Positions 9,352 to 17,587 of a stretch of DNA of 64,000 bases are shown here, piece after piece. The translations under genes and the position numbers were made by a program. The DNA comes from Paraburkholderia nodosa DSM 21604. Lineage in GTDB: Bacteria > Pseudomonadota > Gammaproteobacteria > Burkholderiales > Burkholderiaceae. The stretch is from positions 62,001 to 126,000 of the forward strand of contig NZ_JAFA01000024.1 of NCBI RefSeq assembly GCF_000519185.1. Reading direction: 5' to 3'. Every line of letters begins with the position of its first letter. The first letter of the stretch is position 1. The notes beneath the pieces are model-generated. The model was not told where the DNA came from and made no database searches. It saw nothing but the letters and a program-made list of their open reading frames with translations.

Positions 9352-9848
9352 TGGCCGCGACGATCCGCGCCGCCACGGCCGCCGACGTCGGCGCGATGCA
9401 CGCGCTGATGTACGAGCTCGCGGAGTTCGAAAAGCTCACGCATCTGTTCACGGGCACGGCCGATGGCCTCGCCGACGCCCTGTTCGGCACACGCCCCGCC
9501 GCCGAAGCGCTGGTGGCGGAAGACGCCGGCCGCATCGTCGGCTACGCGCTCTTCTTCCACAACTACTCGACGTTCCTGAGCCGCCGCGGCCTGTATCTCG
9601 AAGACCTCTACGTGCAGCCGTCGCAGCGCGGCACCGGCCTCGGCACGGCGATGCTGCGCGCGCTCGCGGCGATCGCCGTCGAACGCGGCTGCGCCCGCTT
9701 CGAGTGGACCGTGCTCGACTGGAACACGCCGGCCATCGGCTTCTATGAAAAGCTCGGCGCGACCGTGCTGCCCGACTGGCGCGTCGTGCGTATGACCGGC
9801 GATGCGCTCGAAAAGCTCGCCGCGCCCGGTGAAACGATGATCGGGTAA
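9351..9848 (+). CDS. GNAT-family N-acetyltransferase
   Basis: Predicted acetyl-CoA-dependent N-acetyltransferase of 165 residues. The acetyl-CoA binding motif A appears as LYLEDLYVQPSQRGTGLGTAML (residues about 83-104, with the QRGTGLG pyrophosphate loop). The C-terminal part WTVLDWNTPAIGFYEKLGA is typical of diamine acetyltransferase-like GNAT proteins. The substrate is unknown; polyamines or thialysine are possible by resemblance only. Start overlaps the upstream stop by one base. A strong hairpin terminator follows. Confidence 0.88.
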   Translation: MAATIRAATAADVGAMHALMYELAEFEKLTHLFTGTADGLADALFGTRPAAEALVAEDAGRIVGYALFFHNYSTFLSRRGLYLEDLYVQPSQRGTGLGTAMLRALAAIAVERGCARFEWTVLDWNTPAIGFYEKLGATVLPDWRVVRMTGDALEKLAAPGETMIG

Positions 9849-9871
9849 GCCAGCGCACCCCACACGCCCGA

Positions 9872-9912
9872 ATGCAAACGGGCCGCCTGGATCAGGCGGC
9901 CCGTTTGCTTTT
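9872..9912. terminator. Bidirectional terminator between GNAT gene and rmuC
   Basis: A perfect 16-bp stem (9874-9889 with 9893-9908) around a GAT loop, followed by TTTT on the plus strand. It lies between the convergent acetyltransferase and rmuC genes and can serve both. Confidence 0.9.
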
Positions 9913-9928
9913 GGCGCGCAGGTTGCGG

Positions 9929-11455
9929 TCACTCGTCGCCGAAGCCCGCTTCGCTTTCTGCGTCGCCGTTACCGTTACGCACCGCGTCGCCGAGGAGATT
10001 CGCGGCGGCCTCGCCCGGCAACGCCTCGACGTCGCGCAACTTACGGTTCATCGCACGCGTGCGCACCTCCGCCGCTTCGATGGAACGCGTGACCGTTTCG
10101 AGCTGCGACTTCGTGCGCGCGAGCACGTCGCCGAACTTGCCGAACTCCGTCTTCACCGCGCCCAGCACCTGCCATACCTCGCTCGAGCGGCGCTCGATCG
10201 CGAGCGTGCGGAAGCCCATCTGCAGGCTGTTGAGGAGCGCCGTGAGCGTGGTCGGACCCGCCACGCTCACGCGGTAGTCGCGCTGCAGGACATCGGTCAA
10301 GCCCGGGCGGCGCAGGATTTCGGCGTAAAGGCCTTCAGTCGGCAGGAACAGCAGCGCGAAATCGGTCGTGTGCGGCGGCGCGACGTACTTCTCGGCGATG
10401 GTGCGCGCCTCGGCGCGGATGCGCAGTTCGAGCGCGCGCCCGGCCTCCTCTATCGCGAGCGCGTCCGCGCGCTCCTGCGCATCGATGAGACGCTCGTAGT
10501 CTTCGCGCGGGAATTTGGCGTCGATCGGCAGCCAGACCGGCTCGCCTTGTTCCGCACCGCCCGCGCCGCGTCCTGGCAGGCGAATCGCGAATTCCACGCG
10601 CTCCGTGCTCCTCGGCACCGTGGCGACGTTCTTCGCGTACTGGTCGGGCGTGAGCATCTGTTCGAGCAGCGCTTCGAGCTGCACTTCGCCCCAGGTGCCG
10701 CGCGTTTTCACGTTGGTGAGCACCTTCTTCAGGTCGCCCACGCCCGCGGCCAGCGTCTGCATCTCTCCAAGCCCGCGATGCACCTGCTCCAGCCGGTCGG
10801 AAACGAGCTTGAACGATTCGCCGAGGCGCTGTTCGAGCGTGGCGTGCAGCTTCTCGTCGACCGTGCGGCGCATTTCCTCGAGCTTCGCCGCGTTGTTCGC
10901 TTCGATGTCCTTGAGGCGCTGTTCGAGCGTCGCGCGCACTTCGGCGAAACGCCGGTCGTTGGCTTCGGTGAGTTGCCCGAGCTGCTGCGTGAGCAACGCG
11001 CCGAAGTGGCGCAGCGCGGCGCCCTGCTCGTCGCGCGCCTGCTGGGCCTGCTGTTGCAGGCTCTGGCGCACGGCGTCGAGCTGCTGCGTATTGGCCGCCG
11101 TGAGTTTGGCGAGCTGCTGCGCGAAACCGTCGATCTGACTGTTCTGCACGGTCGCGATGCTGCCGAGCTGCGCCGCAAGCGCCTGCTGCACCTGCGCGAA
11201 GCCGCCGCCGAATTCGCTGCGCGAGCTCTGCGCCGTGCGCGCAATCTCGTTGCGCAGCTCGCGCTCGATGCGCTCGGCCGCGCGCGCCTGCGTGTCGGTC
11301 GAGGCGGCGAGGCGGTCGCTCAGTTGATCGAGCGCGTCGAGCGTGGCCTCGGCGTCGCCATGGCCTTGACGCGCGCGCAGCAACGCCACGAGCGTCACGA
11401 CAAATGCAATCGCCAGCGCAACGATCGCCAGCGACATGACGGCGAGCGGACTCAT
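9929..11455 (-). CDS. rmuC: DNA recombination protein RmuC
   Basis: RmuC-family protein (508 residues) thought to limit inversions at short inverted repeats. It has one N-terminal transmembrane helix (about residues 5-27), a long coiled-coil region (about 30-240, rich in Gln, Ala and Glu), and the C-terminal nuclease-like RmuC domain (about 245-470), including TRGTWGEVQLEALLEQML and LPIDAKFPREDYERL. The ATG overlaps the stop of the upstream dehydrogenase gene by four bases (ATGA), so translation is coupled. Confidence 0.93.
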   Translation of the reverse strand: MSPLAVMSLAIVALAIAFVVTLVALLRARQGHGDAEATLDALDQLSDRLAASTDTQARAAERIERELRNEIARTAQSSRSEFGGGFAQVQQALAAQLGSIATVQNSQIDGFAQQLAKLTAANTQQLDAVRQSLQQQAQQARDEQGAALRHFGALLTQQLGQLTEANDRRFAEVRATLEQRLKDIEANNAAKLEEMRRTVDEKLHATLEQRLGESFKLVSDRLEQVHRGLGEMQTLAAGVGDLKKVLTNVKTRGTWGEVQLEALLEQMLTPDQYAKNVATVPRSTERVEFAIRLPGRGAGGAEQGEPVWLPIDAKFPREDYERLIDAQERADALAIEEAGRALELRIRAEARTIAEKYVAPPHTTDFALLFLPTEGLYAEILRRPGLTDVLQRDYRVSVAGPTTLTALLNSLQMGFRTLAIERRSSEVWQVLGAVKTEFGKFGDVLARTKSQLETVTRSIEAAEVRTRAMNRKLRDVEALPGEAAANLLGDAVRNGNGDAESEAGFGDE

Positions 11456-12441
11456 CTACGCGCTTGCCCCAGGACGGCGGGGTTGATCGGATTGGGCGGC
11501 TGCCCGGCGCGCGGACCCTCGCCGAGCGCGGCGATGAGGTTGTCGGCGGCGAGGTTTGCCATGGCGCGGCGCGTGGCTTCGCTCGCACTCGCGATGTGCG
11601 GCGTGAGCACGACGTTCTCCACTTCGAGCAACGCCGGATGTACGCGCGGCTCGCCCTCGAACACGTCGAGGCCCGCCGCCGCGATCTGGCGCGTGCGCAG
11701 CGCGTGCGCGAGCGCCGCGTCGTCGACGATGCCGCCGCGCGCGATGTTGGTGAGCGTGGCCGTGGGTTTCATCAGCGCGAGTTCCGCTGCGCCGATCGTG
11801 TGATGGTTTTGCGCCGTGTACGGCAGCACGAGCACGACGTGGTCGGCCTGCCTGAGCAGGTCTTCCTTCGACAGATAGTCGGCGTTCAGCTCGCGCTCGA
11901 TCTCAGGCGCGACGCGCGAACGGTTGTGATACACCACGCGCATGTTGAAGCCGCGCGCACGGCGCGCGAGCGCCTGGCCGATACGGCCCATGCCGATCAC
12001 GCCGAGCGTGGCGCCATGAATGTCCGAGCCGAGAAACGCGTCGAACGACCACTTGTCCCACTTGCCCGCGCGCAGGAAGTGCTCCGATTCCGTCACGCGG
12101 CGCGCGGCCGCCATCATCAGCGTCCAGCCGAAGTCGGCCGTGGTTTCGTTGAGCACGTCGGGCGTGTTGGTGCCGAGCACATTGGCCGCGTTGAAGGCGG
12201 CCATGTCGAAGTTGTTGTAGCCCACGGCCATGTTCGACACCACGCGCAGGCGCGGCGCCGCGGCGAGCGTTGCGGCGCCGATCGGGTCGCCCGCGGTGAG
12301 CGCGCCGTCCTTGTCGGCGAGACGCTGGTGCAGCGCCTCGGGCGAAAGCGCCTCGCCGTTGTTCCAGTCCACCTCGAAATACTGCTTCAGCCGGTCGATC
12401 ACGTCGGGAAAGATCGGGCGGGCCACGAGAATCTTTTGCAT
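11452..12441 (-). CDS. NAD(P)-dependent 2-hydroxyacid dehydrogenase (glyoxylate/hydroxypyruvate reductase type)
   Basis: A 329-residue D-isomer-specific 2-hydroxyacid dehydrogenase, probably reducing glyoxylate or hydroxypyruvate. The dinucleotide-binding motif is VIGMGRIGQALARR near residue 150. Family signatures VVLVLPYTAQNHHTIG (about 207-222) and the catalytic Arg/Glu/His region with LTPHIASAS (about 281-289) are present. The ATG at 12441 has GGAGAG upstream; five extra in-frame residues to 12456 are unlikely. It overlaps rmuC by four bases downstream. Confidence 0.9.
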   Translation of the reverse strand: MQKILVARPIFPDVIDRLKQYFEVDWNNGEALSPEALHQRLADKDGALTAGDPIGAATLAAAPRLRVVSNMAVGYNNFDMAAFNAANVLGTNTPDVLNETTADFGWTLMMAAARRVTESEHFLRAGKWDKWSFDAFLGSDIHGATLGVIGMGRIGQALARRARGFNMRVVYHNRSRVAPEIERELNADYLSKEDLLRQADHVVLVLPYTAQNHHTIGAAELALMKPTATLTNIARGGIVDDAALAHALRTRQIAAAGLDVFEGEPRVHPALLEVENVVLTPHIASASEATRRAMANLAADNLIAALGEGPRAGQPPNPINPAVLGQARR

Positions 12442-12546
12442 CGTTGCTCTCCACACTTCAGTCGATGTCCGTCATTGTTGCGCGCGACGGGGCGCTCAGG
12501 GAAGTCTTGCGCACTTTTCGCAGGCCGGCTCGCAAGCGGCTTGCGG

Positions 12547-13983
12547 CTAGACGAAAAAGAGCCAGGTGGCCGCGAGAAAGACCGGCGCGAGCAGCACGCC
12601 CGACCAGCCAAGATAGCCGAAGAAGCCCGGCATGCGCACGCCGCGCGACTGCGCGATCGCCTTCACCATGAAGTTCGGCGCGTTGCCGATATAGGTGAGC
12701 GCGCCCATCCACACCGCGCCCGCCGAGATCGCGGCGAGCGTTTTCGCGCCGCCGGACATGAGCGCGTTGGCGTCGCCGCCTGCGAGATTGAAGAACACGA
12801 GGTAGGTGGGCGCGTTGTCGAGAAACGACGAGAGGAGACCCGTCGCCCAGAAGTACATCGCTTCGTTCGGGCGGCCCGGTGCGTCGTTCACGAAGCGGAT
12901 CAGTGCGGCGAACGCGCCCGCCTCGCCCGCGCGCAGCATCGCGATGACCGGTGTGATCGTCACGAAAATGCCCGCGAACAGCTTGGCCACCTCGACGATC
13001 GGCGCCCACTCGAAACCGTTGTCGGCGCGCGCCGTTTTCGACGTGAACGCGAGCGAAATGAGTGCGAGCGCAACGAGTCCCGCATCGCGCACGAGGTTCT
13101 GCAGCTGCAGGTGTGCGCCCGCGACCTCGAAAACGATACCCGGACGCCACACGCCGCTCATCAGCACGAGTGCGATGAGCAGGGCGAGCAGCACGAAATT
13201 CGCCTTGCCGCCGATGGAGAGCGCGTCTGTGTCCGGCGTCGGGTCGAGCGAAGCGGCGCGCGCTTCCCCGGCGCGGCGGAAGTACCAGCTGTCGAGCGCG
13301 TAGAACATCGCGAGCAGCACGCCGCAAACGAACAGCATCGGCAGCGCGAGATGCTGCGCAGTCCAGAAGAATCCCACGCCGTTGAGAAAGCCGAGGAACA
13401 GCGGCGGATCGCCGAGCGGCGTGAGCAGGCCGCCCGCGTTCGCGACGAGAAAGATGAAGAACACGACCACGTGCACGTTGTGCCGGCGGTTGTCGTTCGC
13501 GCGCAGGAGCGGGCGGATCAGCAGCATCGCCGCGCCCGTTGTGCCCATCACGCTCGCGAGCACGGTGCCGAGCGCGAGGATCGCCGTGTTCATGCGCGGC
13601 GATCCTCGCAGATTCCCGTACACGCAGATGCCGCCCGCAATCGTATAGAGCGCGCCGAGCAACGCGATGAAGGGCAGATATTCGTCGACGACGGCGTGCA
13701 CGAAAAGCGGATACGTCACGCCGACACCATGCGTGGCCGCGAACGGCAGCAGGAACGCGAGCGCCCATCCCACCGAAATCTTGCCGAAGTGGTGATGCCA
13801 GAACGTGGCCGCGAACATCGGGAAGAACGCGATCGACAGCAGCATGCCGGCGAACGGCAGCGCCCAGGCGACGCTGAGCGATGCGCTGTCCAGGGCCGCC
13901 GCGTGTGCGTTCGTGCTGAAGAGCGTCAGCGCGGCGAAGAGCGTCCCCGCACAAGGGCTCGCCGTGTTGCGCTTACGCCCCAT
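12547..13983 (-). CDS. NhaD-like sodium:proton antiporter / ArsB-NhaD superfamily transporter
   Basis: A 478-residue polytopic membrane protein with about 12-13 hydrophobic segments. It begins with a stretch that may be a signal-like first helix ending AHAAAL. Conserved ion-transporter loops are visible, notably GTTGAAMLLIRPLLRAN (about 147-163) and ANAGGLLTPLGDPPLFLG (about 182-199), plus SSFLDNAPTYLVF in the second half, all characteristic of the ArsB/NhaD (IT) superfamily. Sodium/proton exchange is the usual annotation. The start overlaps the lutC-like gene by 11 bp. Confidence 0.85.
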   Translation of the reverse strand: MGRKRNTASPCAGTLFAALTLFSTNAHAAALDSASLSVAWALPFAGMLLSIAFFPMFAATFWHHHFGKISVGWALAFLLPFAATHGVGVTYPLFVHAVVDEYLPFIALLGALYTIAGGICVYGNLRGSPRMNTAILALGTVLASVMGTTGAAMLLIRPLLRANDNRRHNVHVVVFFIFLVANAGGLLTPLGDPPLFLGFLNGVGFFWTAQHLALPMLFVCGVLLAMFYALDSWYFRRAGEARAASLDPTPDTDALSIGGKANFVLLALLIALVLMSGVWRPGIVFEVAGAHLQLQNLVRDAGLVALALISLAFTSKTARADNGFEWAPIVEVAKLFAGIFVTITPVIAMLRAGEAGAFAALIRFVNDAPGRPNEAMYFWATGLLSSFLDNAPTYLVFFNLAGGDANALMSGGAKTLAAISAGAVWMGALTYIGNAPNFMVKAIAQSRGVRMPGFFGYLGWSGVLLAPVFLAATWLFFV

Positions 13984-14635
13984 GTACGACGATCACATGC
14001 ACGCGATACGGCCCGTGTGCGCCAAGGATGATGGTCTGCTCGATGTCGCCGGTACGCGAAGGCCCCGAAACGAAGTTGACCGCGCGCGGCAGCTCTCCGC
14101 GTTCGGCGCGCATGAGCGCGAAGGCGTCTTCGTGGCCCGCAACGATGCGCGAAGCGGGCACGACGGCGATGTGCGTTTCGGGCAGCAGCGCGCCTGAGGC
14201 CCACGTCTGGGGGCTGGAAAGCAGGACCAGCGTGCCGGTTTCGGCCGTGGCGCAAAAGCAGCCCGTGAGGCCGACGAGATCGCGATCTTCGGGCTTGCGG
14301 AACTGAACGGCGAGACCCGCGCCGGCCCAGTCGAACGTTTCGAGCGTTTGCCACGCGACGGCCTGCATCGGCAGGCTGCGCTCCGCGAGATAGCGTTGCG
14401 CGGCGGCGGGCACGTCGGCGAGCTGCTGGACTTCGTCGACCGTGCTCGACATCTTGCGCGCCTCGCCAACGAAGCGCGCGACGAGATCGCCTTCCAGCGG
14501 CGGCCGCGGACCTTCGGGATGACGCGCGAGATAGTCGGCCACGGCTTCCCGTTCTTGCGGCGCGGGCGTAGTCTCGCGTCCCTGCGCCGCGCGAATGCGC
14601 GCGAGTATGCTGCGGCGGGCGGCCGTCGTATCCAT
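13973..14635 (-). CDS. LutC/YkgG-type LUD-domain protein (lactate utilisation protein C-like)
   Basis: A 220-residue LUD-domain protein. LutC is the third subunit of the iron-sulfur L-lactate oxidase complex LutABC. Family features include the N-terminal AARRSILARIRAAQGR helix, GCFCATAETGTLVL (about 125-138) and the C-terminal FVSGPSRTGDIEQTIILGAHGP block. No lutA or lutB gene is adjacent; the neighbours are an antiporter (overlap 11 bp) and pncB. It is therefore an orphan here, and its partner subunits must be encoded elsewhere or are absent. A TATAAT -10-like box lies at 14672-14677 on the same strand. Confidence 0.88.
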   Translation of the reverse strand: MDTTAARRSILARIRAAQGRETTPAPQEREAVADYLARHPEGPRPPLEGDLVARFVGEARKMSSTVDEVQQLADVPAAAQRYLAERSLPMQAVAWQTLETFDWAGAGLAVQFRKPEDRDLVGLTGCFCATAETGTLVLLSSPQTWASGALLPETHIAVVPASRIVAGHEDAFALMRAERGELPRAVNFVSGPSRTGDIEQTIILGAHGPYRVHVIVVHGA

Positions 14636-14671
14636 GAACGTCCTCGTCAGATGAAGAAAAGCGACGCGCCG

Positions 14672-14677
14672 ATTATA
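14672..14677 (-). promoter_or_regulatory. -10-like TATAAT box before the lutC-like gene
   Basis: The minus strand reads CGGTATAATCGG about 37 bp before the lutC-like ATG, in the 93-bp gap after pncB. No good -35 hexamer stands 16-18 bp upstream, so the call is tentative. Confidence 0.4.
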
Positions 14678-14728
14678 CCGGGGCGTCGCCTGCGATCTGC
14701 GGGTCGCGGGGGTGCGTTTTTCAGCCGC

Positions 14729-15931
14729 TTACTTGCCCGCGCACTCTTCTTCCACGGGCTGCTCGATGCCGAACACCTGGCGCAGATAGGCGAGATACGC
14801 CTTGTCGTCGCACATGTTCTTGCCCGGCGAATCGGAGAGCTTGGCAACGGGCTGACCGTTGCAGCGGACCATCTTGATGACGATCTGCAGCGGCTGGTAG
14901 CCCAGGTCGTTGGTGAGGTTCGTGCCCACGCCGAACGCGAGGCGGCAGCGCTCGCCGAAACGCTCGTACAGGCGCAGCACCTTGGGAATGTCGAGCGCGT
15001 CCGAGAAGATCATCGTCTTCGTGCGCGGATCGCAGCGGTTGTCCTCGTAGTGCTTGAGCAGGCGCTCGCCCCACTCGAACGGATCGCCCGAGTCGTGCCG
15101 CGCGCCGTCGAAGAGCTTGCAGAAGTACATGTCGAAGTCGCGCAGGAAGGCCTGCATGCCGTAGACATCCGAGAGCGCAATGCCCAGGTCGCCGCGGTAT
15201 TCCTTCGCCCACATCTCGAAGCCGAAGATCTGCGAGTCGCGCAGACGCGGCCCGAGCGCCTGGCACGCCTGCAGGTACTCGTGCGCCATCGTGCCGAGCG
15301 GCGTGAGGTTGTGCTTCATCGCGTAGTAGACGTTGCTCGTGCCGGTGAACTGCTCGCCGAGATCGTCCTTGAGCGTGAGGATCACCTCCTCGTGCCAGCG
15401 CTTCGAGAAGCGGCGGCGCGTGCCGTAATCGGCGATCTTGCAGTCGGCGAATTCGGGCTTCGCGCCGAGCAGCTCGATCTTGTGGCGCAGGCGCTCGCGC
15501 CCCTCCTCGTACTGCGGATGATGCTGCGTGTTGCGGAAATACACCTCGTTGACGACGGCGAGCACCGGGATCTCGAAGAGGATCGTGTGCAGCCACGGCC
15601 CCTTGATCTCGATGTCGATCTCGCCGTTGGCCTTGGGCGACGGCGTGACCGAGATGTATTTTTCGTTGAGGTGAAAGAGCGCGAGAAAGTCGATGAAGTC
15701 GCTCTTGATGAAGCGCATCTTGCGCAGGTAGTCGAGTTCGGTCTCGGCGAAACGCAGCCTGCACAGCTTCTGGATCTCGCTGCGGATCTCGTCGACATAG
15801 GGCACGAGATCGACGTTCGGCGTGCGGCAGCGGAAACGGTATTCCACGTTGGCCGCGGGGAAATGATGCAGCACCACCTGCATCATGGTGAATTTGTAGA
15901 GATCGGTATCGAGCAGCGAAGTAATGATCAT
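14729..15931 (-). CDS. pncB: Nicotinate phosphoribosyltransferase PncB
   Basis: ATP-assisted synthesis of nicotinate mononucleotide from nicotinate and PRPP, the entry step of the Preiss-Handler NAD salvage route. The 400-residue length equals the E. coli enzyme. The start MIITSLLDTDLYKFTMMQ is family typical, as are FRCR near 33, YGTRRRFSKRWHEEV (about 165-179), GTSNVYYAMKHNLTPLGTMAHE (about 192-213) and DSGDPFEWGE (about 285-294). I chose the ATG at 15931; the longer open frame to 16099 is Arg/Gly-rich spacer sequence. Confidence 0.96.
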   Translation of the reverse strand: MIITSLLDTDLYKFTMMQVVLHHFPAANVEYRFRCRTPNVDLVPYVDEIRSEIQKLCRLRFAETELDYLRKMRFIKSDFIDFLALFHLNEKYISVTPSPKANGEIDIEIKGPWLHTILFEIPVLAVVNEVYFRNTQHHPQYEEGRERLRHKIELLGAKPEFADCKIADYGTRRRFSKRWHEEVILTLKDDLGEQFTGTSNVYYAMKHNLTPLGTMAHEYLQACQALGPRLRDSQIFGFEMWAKEYRGDLGIALSDVYGMQAFLRDFDMYFCKLFDGARHDSGDPFEWGERLLKHYEDNRCDPRTKTMIFSDALDIPKVLRLYERFGERCRLAFGVGTNLTNDLGYQPLQIVIKMVRCNGQPVAKLSDSPGKNMCDDKAYLAYLRQVFGIEQPVEEECAGK

Positions 15932-16257
15932 GATGGGCCAGCCGGACTGCAATCGGATAGCGCCCGCGAAGCGGGAACCGGACACGCTGCCGGGCAGATG
16001 CCCAGCGGCGGCTCCGGGCGGCAGGCGCCAGCGGTGCGCCCATGTTACCCGAATGCCTGCGCGCCCCGCGCGCCCGCCGGCACGGCCCCTCGCGCGCAAG
16101 GGGTAAAACGTTGCGGATCACCCTATCTTATAAACTAATCACGAAACGATCTAAGGACGGTCGCGGGCCTGTGGTTGGGGTAATTCCTCATCAGTTACAA
16201 TACCGCTTTTGGCGAACCGCCATCCCCCGATACGAAAAGCTTGCAGGAGCTGCCTGA
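15932..16257. promoter_or_regulatory. Divergent pncB-fdxA intergenic region with candidate fdxA promoter
   Basis: The 326-bp gap contains no gene. For fdxA the best candidate is TACAAT at 16196-16201 with TTGGGG at 16175-16180 (spacing 15, short) or TGGTTG at 16172-16177 (spacing 18). An AT-rich pocket (TCTTATAAACTAATCA) lies near 16126-16142. I see no clear pncB promoter or operator palindrome. Confidence 0.45.
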
Positions 16258-16581
16258 ATGACTCACGTTGTGACCGAGAGCTGCATCAAGTGCCGCTATA
16301 CCGACTGCGTCGATGTGTGCCCGGTGGACTGCTTTCGCGAAGGTCCCAACTTCCTCGCGATCGACCCGGACGAGTGCATCGACTGCGCCGTGTGCGTTGC
16401 CGAGTGCCCGGTGAACGCCATTTACGCCGAGGAAGACGTGCCTGGCGACCAGCAATCGTTCATCGAGCTGAACGCCGACCTCGCGAAGGGCTGGCCGAGC
16501 ATCACCAAGACCAAGGCCCCGCTGCCGGAAGCCGACGAATTCAAGGACGTGAAGGACAAGCTCGCGCTGCTCGCACGCTAA
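16258..16581 (+). CDS. fdxA: Ferredoxin FdxA (seven-iron, 3Fe-4S/4Fe-4S type)
   Basis: A 107-residue electron carrier of the Azotobacter FdI/FdxA class. Cysteines follow the seven-iron pattern: CIKCRYTDCVDVCPVDC near residues 9-25 and CIDCAVCVAECP near 40-51. The C-terminal extension (about 60-107, with LAKGWPSITKTK) is typical of long proteobacterial FdxA. AGGAG stands about 10 bp before the ATG. It is divergent from pncB and upstream of the tRNA-Asn pair. Confidence 0.96.
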   Translation: MTHVVTESCIKCRYTDCVDVCPVDCFREGPNFLAIDPDECIDCAVCVAECPVNAIYAEEDVPGDQQSFIELNADLAKGWPSITKTKAPLPEADEFKDVKDKLALLAR

Positions 16582-16675
16582 TCGCGCGCTGATCGCTTGT
16601 TCGGGGTGTCGCCCCGTCTCCTGTGTGGACAGTCCCTCGCGCAGCGGATTGCCCTAAACAGATCGCGACAGGGTA

Positions 16676-16704
16676 TTGACAGGCCCAGCCAGACCCCATA
16701 GAAT
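16676..16704 (+). promoter_or_regulatory. Sigma-70 promoter of the tRNA-Asn genes
   Basis: TTGACA (16676-16681) and TAGAAT (16699-16704) are separated by exactly 17 bp, placing the transcription start near 16711, about 15 bp before the first tRNA-Asn. Confidence 0.9.
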
Positions 16705-16725
16705 CTCGTTCTCTGCTTTTGTTGA

Positions 16726-16801
16726 TCCCCGATAGCTCAGTCGGTAGAGCGCCGGACTGTTAATCCGTAGGTCCCTGGTTCGAGCCCAGGTCGGGGAGCC
16801 A
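16726..16801 (+). tRNA. tRNA-Asn (GUU), copy 1
   Basis: A complete 76-nt cloverleaf: acceptor stem TCCCCGA/TCGGGGA, D-arm with GCTCAGTCGGTAGAGC, anticodon loop CTGTTAA with anticodon GTT, T-arm with GGTTCGAGCCC, discriminator G and encoded CCA. A consensus promoter precedes it and a terminator-like hairpin follows. Confidence 0.98.
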
Positions 16802-16808
16802 AGATTCG

Positions 16809-16853
16809 CAAAAGCCCGTTCGTGTTGATCACAGCGCACAACGGGTTTTTTTA
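16809..16853 (+). terminator. Terminator-like hairpin after tRNA-Asn copy 1
   Basis: AAGCCCGTTCGTG near 16812-16824 pairs with CACAACGGGTTT near 16837-16848 (one bulged base and one G-T pair), followed by a T run to 16852. Confidence 0.75.
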
Positions 16854-16883
16854 TGACGTAAAGCGTTGTAGCTGTACTGCTGT

Positions 16884-16959
16884 TCCCCGATAGCTCAGTT
16901 GGTAGAGCGCCGGACTGTTAATCCGTAGGTCCCTGGTTCGAGCCCAGGTCGGGGAGCCA
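16884..16959 (+). tRNA. tRNA-Asn (GUU), copy 2
   Basis: A 76-nt tRNA-Asn identical to copy 1 except for one D-loop base (CAGTTGG in place of CAGTCGG). CCA is encoded. It lies 82 bp after copy 1, beyond the first hairpin. I see no separate consensus promoter, so it may depend on read-through. Confidence 0.98.
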
Positions 16960-16967
16960 AGATATCG

Positions 16968-17003
16968 AGGGGTTGCGTGTTTGCACGCAACCCCTTTTTC
17001 TTT
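16968..17003 (+). terminator. Strong terminator after tRNA-Asn copy 2
   Basis: A perfect 12-bp stem (16968-16979 with 16984-16995) around TTTG, followed by TTTTTCTTTT. Confidence 0.93.
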
Positions 17004-17067
17004 TGGTGCGCGCGTGGCGCACGCCGCCCTCACCGATAATGTCGCTTCGTCATCTTCGGGAATCCGC

Positions 17068-17559
17068 ATGAAATCCACCCGCCTTGCCGCTCGCCTCGCG
17101 CGCCCGCTGCTCGCCTGCGCGAGCCTCGTCGCCTGCGCCGCCGCCCACGCCGAGCAGATCGGCAGCGTGAACACCAACTTCCGCGTGACCGGCTCGGACA
17201 AGGTCGTGGTCGAGGCCTACGACGATCCACAGGTGCCAGGCATTACCTGCTACGTCTCGCGCGCACGCACGGGCGGCGTGAAGGGCACGCTCGGCATTGC
17301 GGAAGATCCGACCGAGGCGTCGATCGCGTGCCGGCAGGTCGGGCCGATCTCGTTCGCAGGCCCGCTCAAACAGCAGGCCGACGTCTTCAACGAGCGCATG
17401 TCGCTCCTCTTCAAGACGTTGCACGTCGTGCGCGTGGTCGACGCGAAGCGCAATGCGCTCGTGTACCTGACCTACAGCGACCGCGTGGTGAGCGGCAGCG
17501 CCAAGAACAGCGTCACGGCCGTGCCGGTGCCGGCGGGCACGACGATTCCGCTGCGCTAA
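17068..17559 (+). CDS. CreA-family secreted protein
   Basis: A 163-residue CreA-type protein (DUF family named after the E. coli creABCD operon), function unknown. The N-terminus is a signal peptide (residues about 1-28, hydrophobic core LLACASLVACAAAHA, cleavage after AHA), so the mature protein is periplasmic. The conserved core GSVNTNFRVTGSDKVVVEAYDDP and ITCYVSRARTGGVKG is visible. ATG 17068 gives the signal peptide directly; the frame is open further upstream but runs into the tRNA terminator. An AraC regulator follows 28 bp on. Confidence 0.88.
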   Translation: MKSTRLAARLARPLLACASLVACAAAHAEQIGSVNTNFRVTGSDKVVVEAYDDPQVPGITCYVSRARTGGVKGTLGIAEDPTEASIACRQVGPISFAGPLKQQADVFNERMSLLFKTLHVVRVVDAKRNALVYLTYSDRVVSGSAKNSVTAVPVPAGTTIPLR

Positions 17560-17587
17560 ACTGGGGATCCGTGCAGGATCCTCCACC

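Noticed and set aside
9872..14031. Two long plus-strand frames (643 and 855 residues) over rmuC, the dehydrogenase, antiporter and lutC-like genes
   Set aside because: Arg/His/Ala-rich shadow frames of high-GC genes on the other strand, without family signatures.
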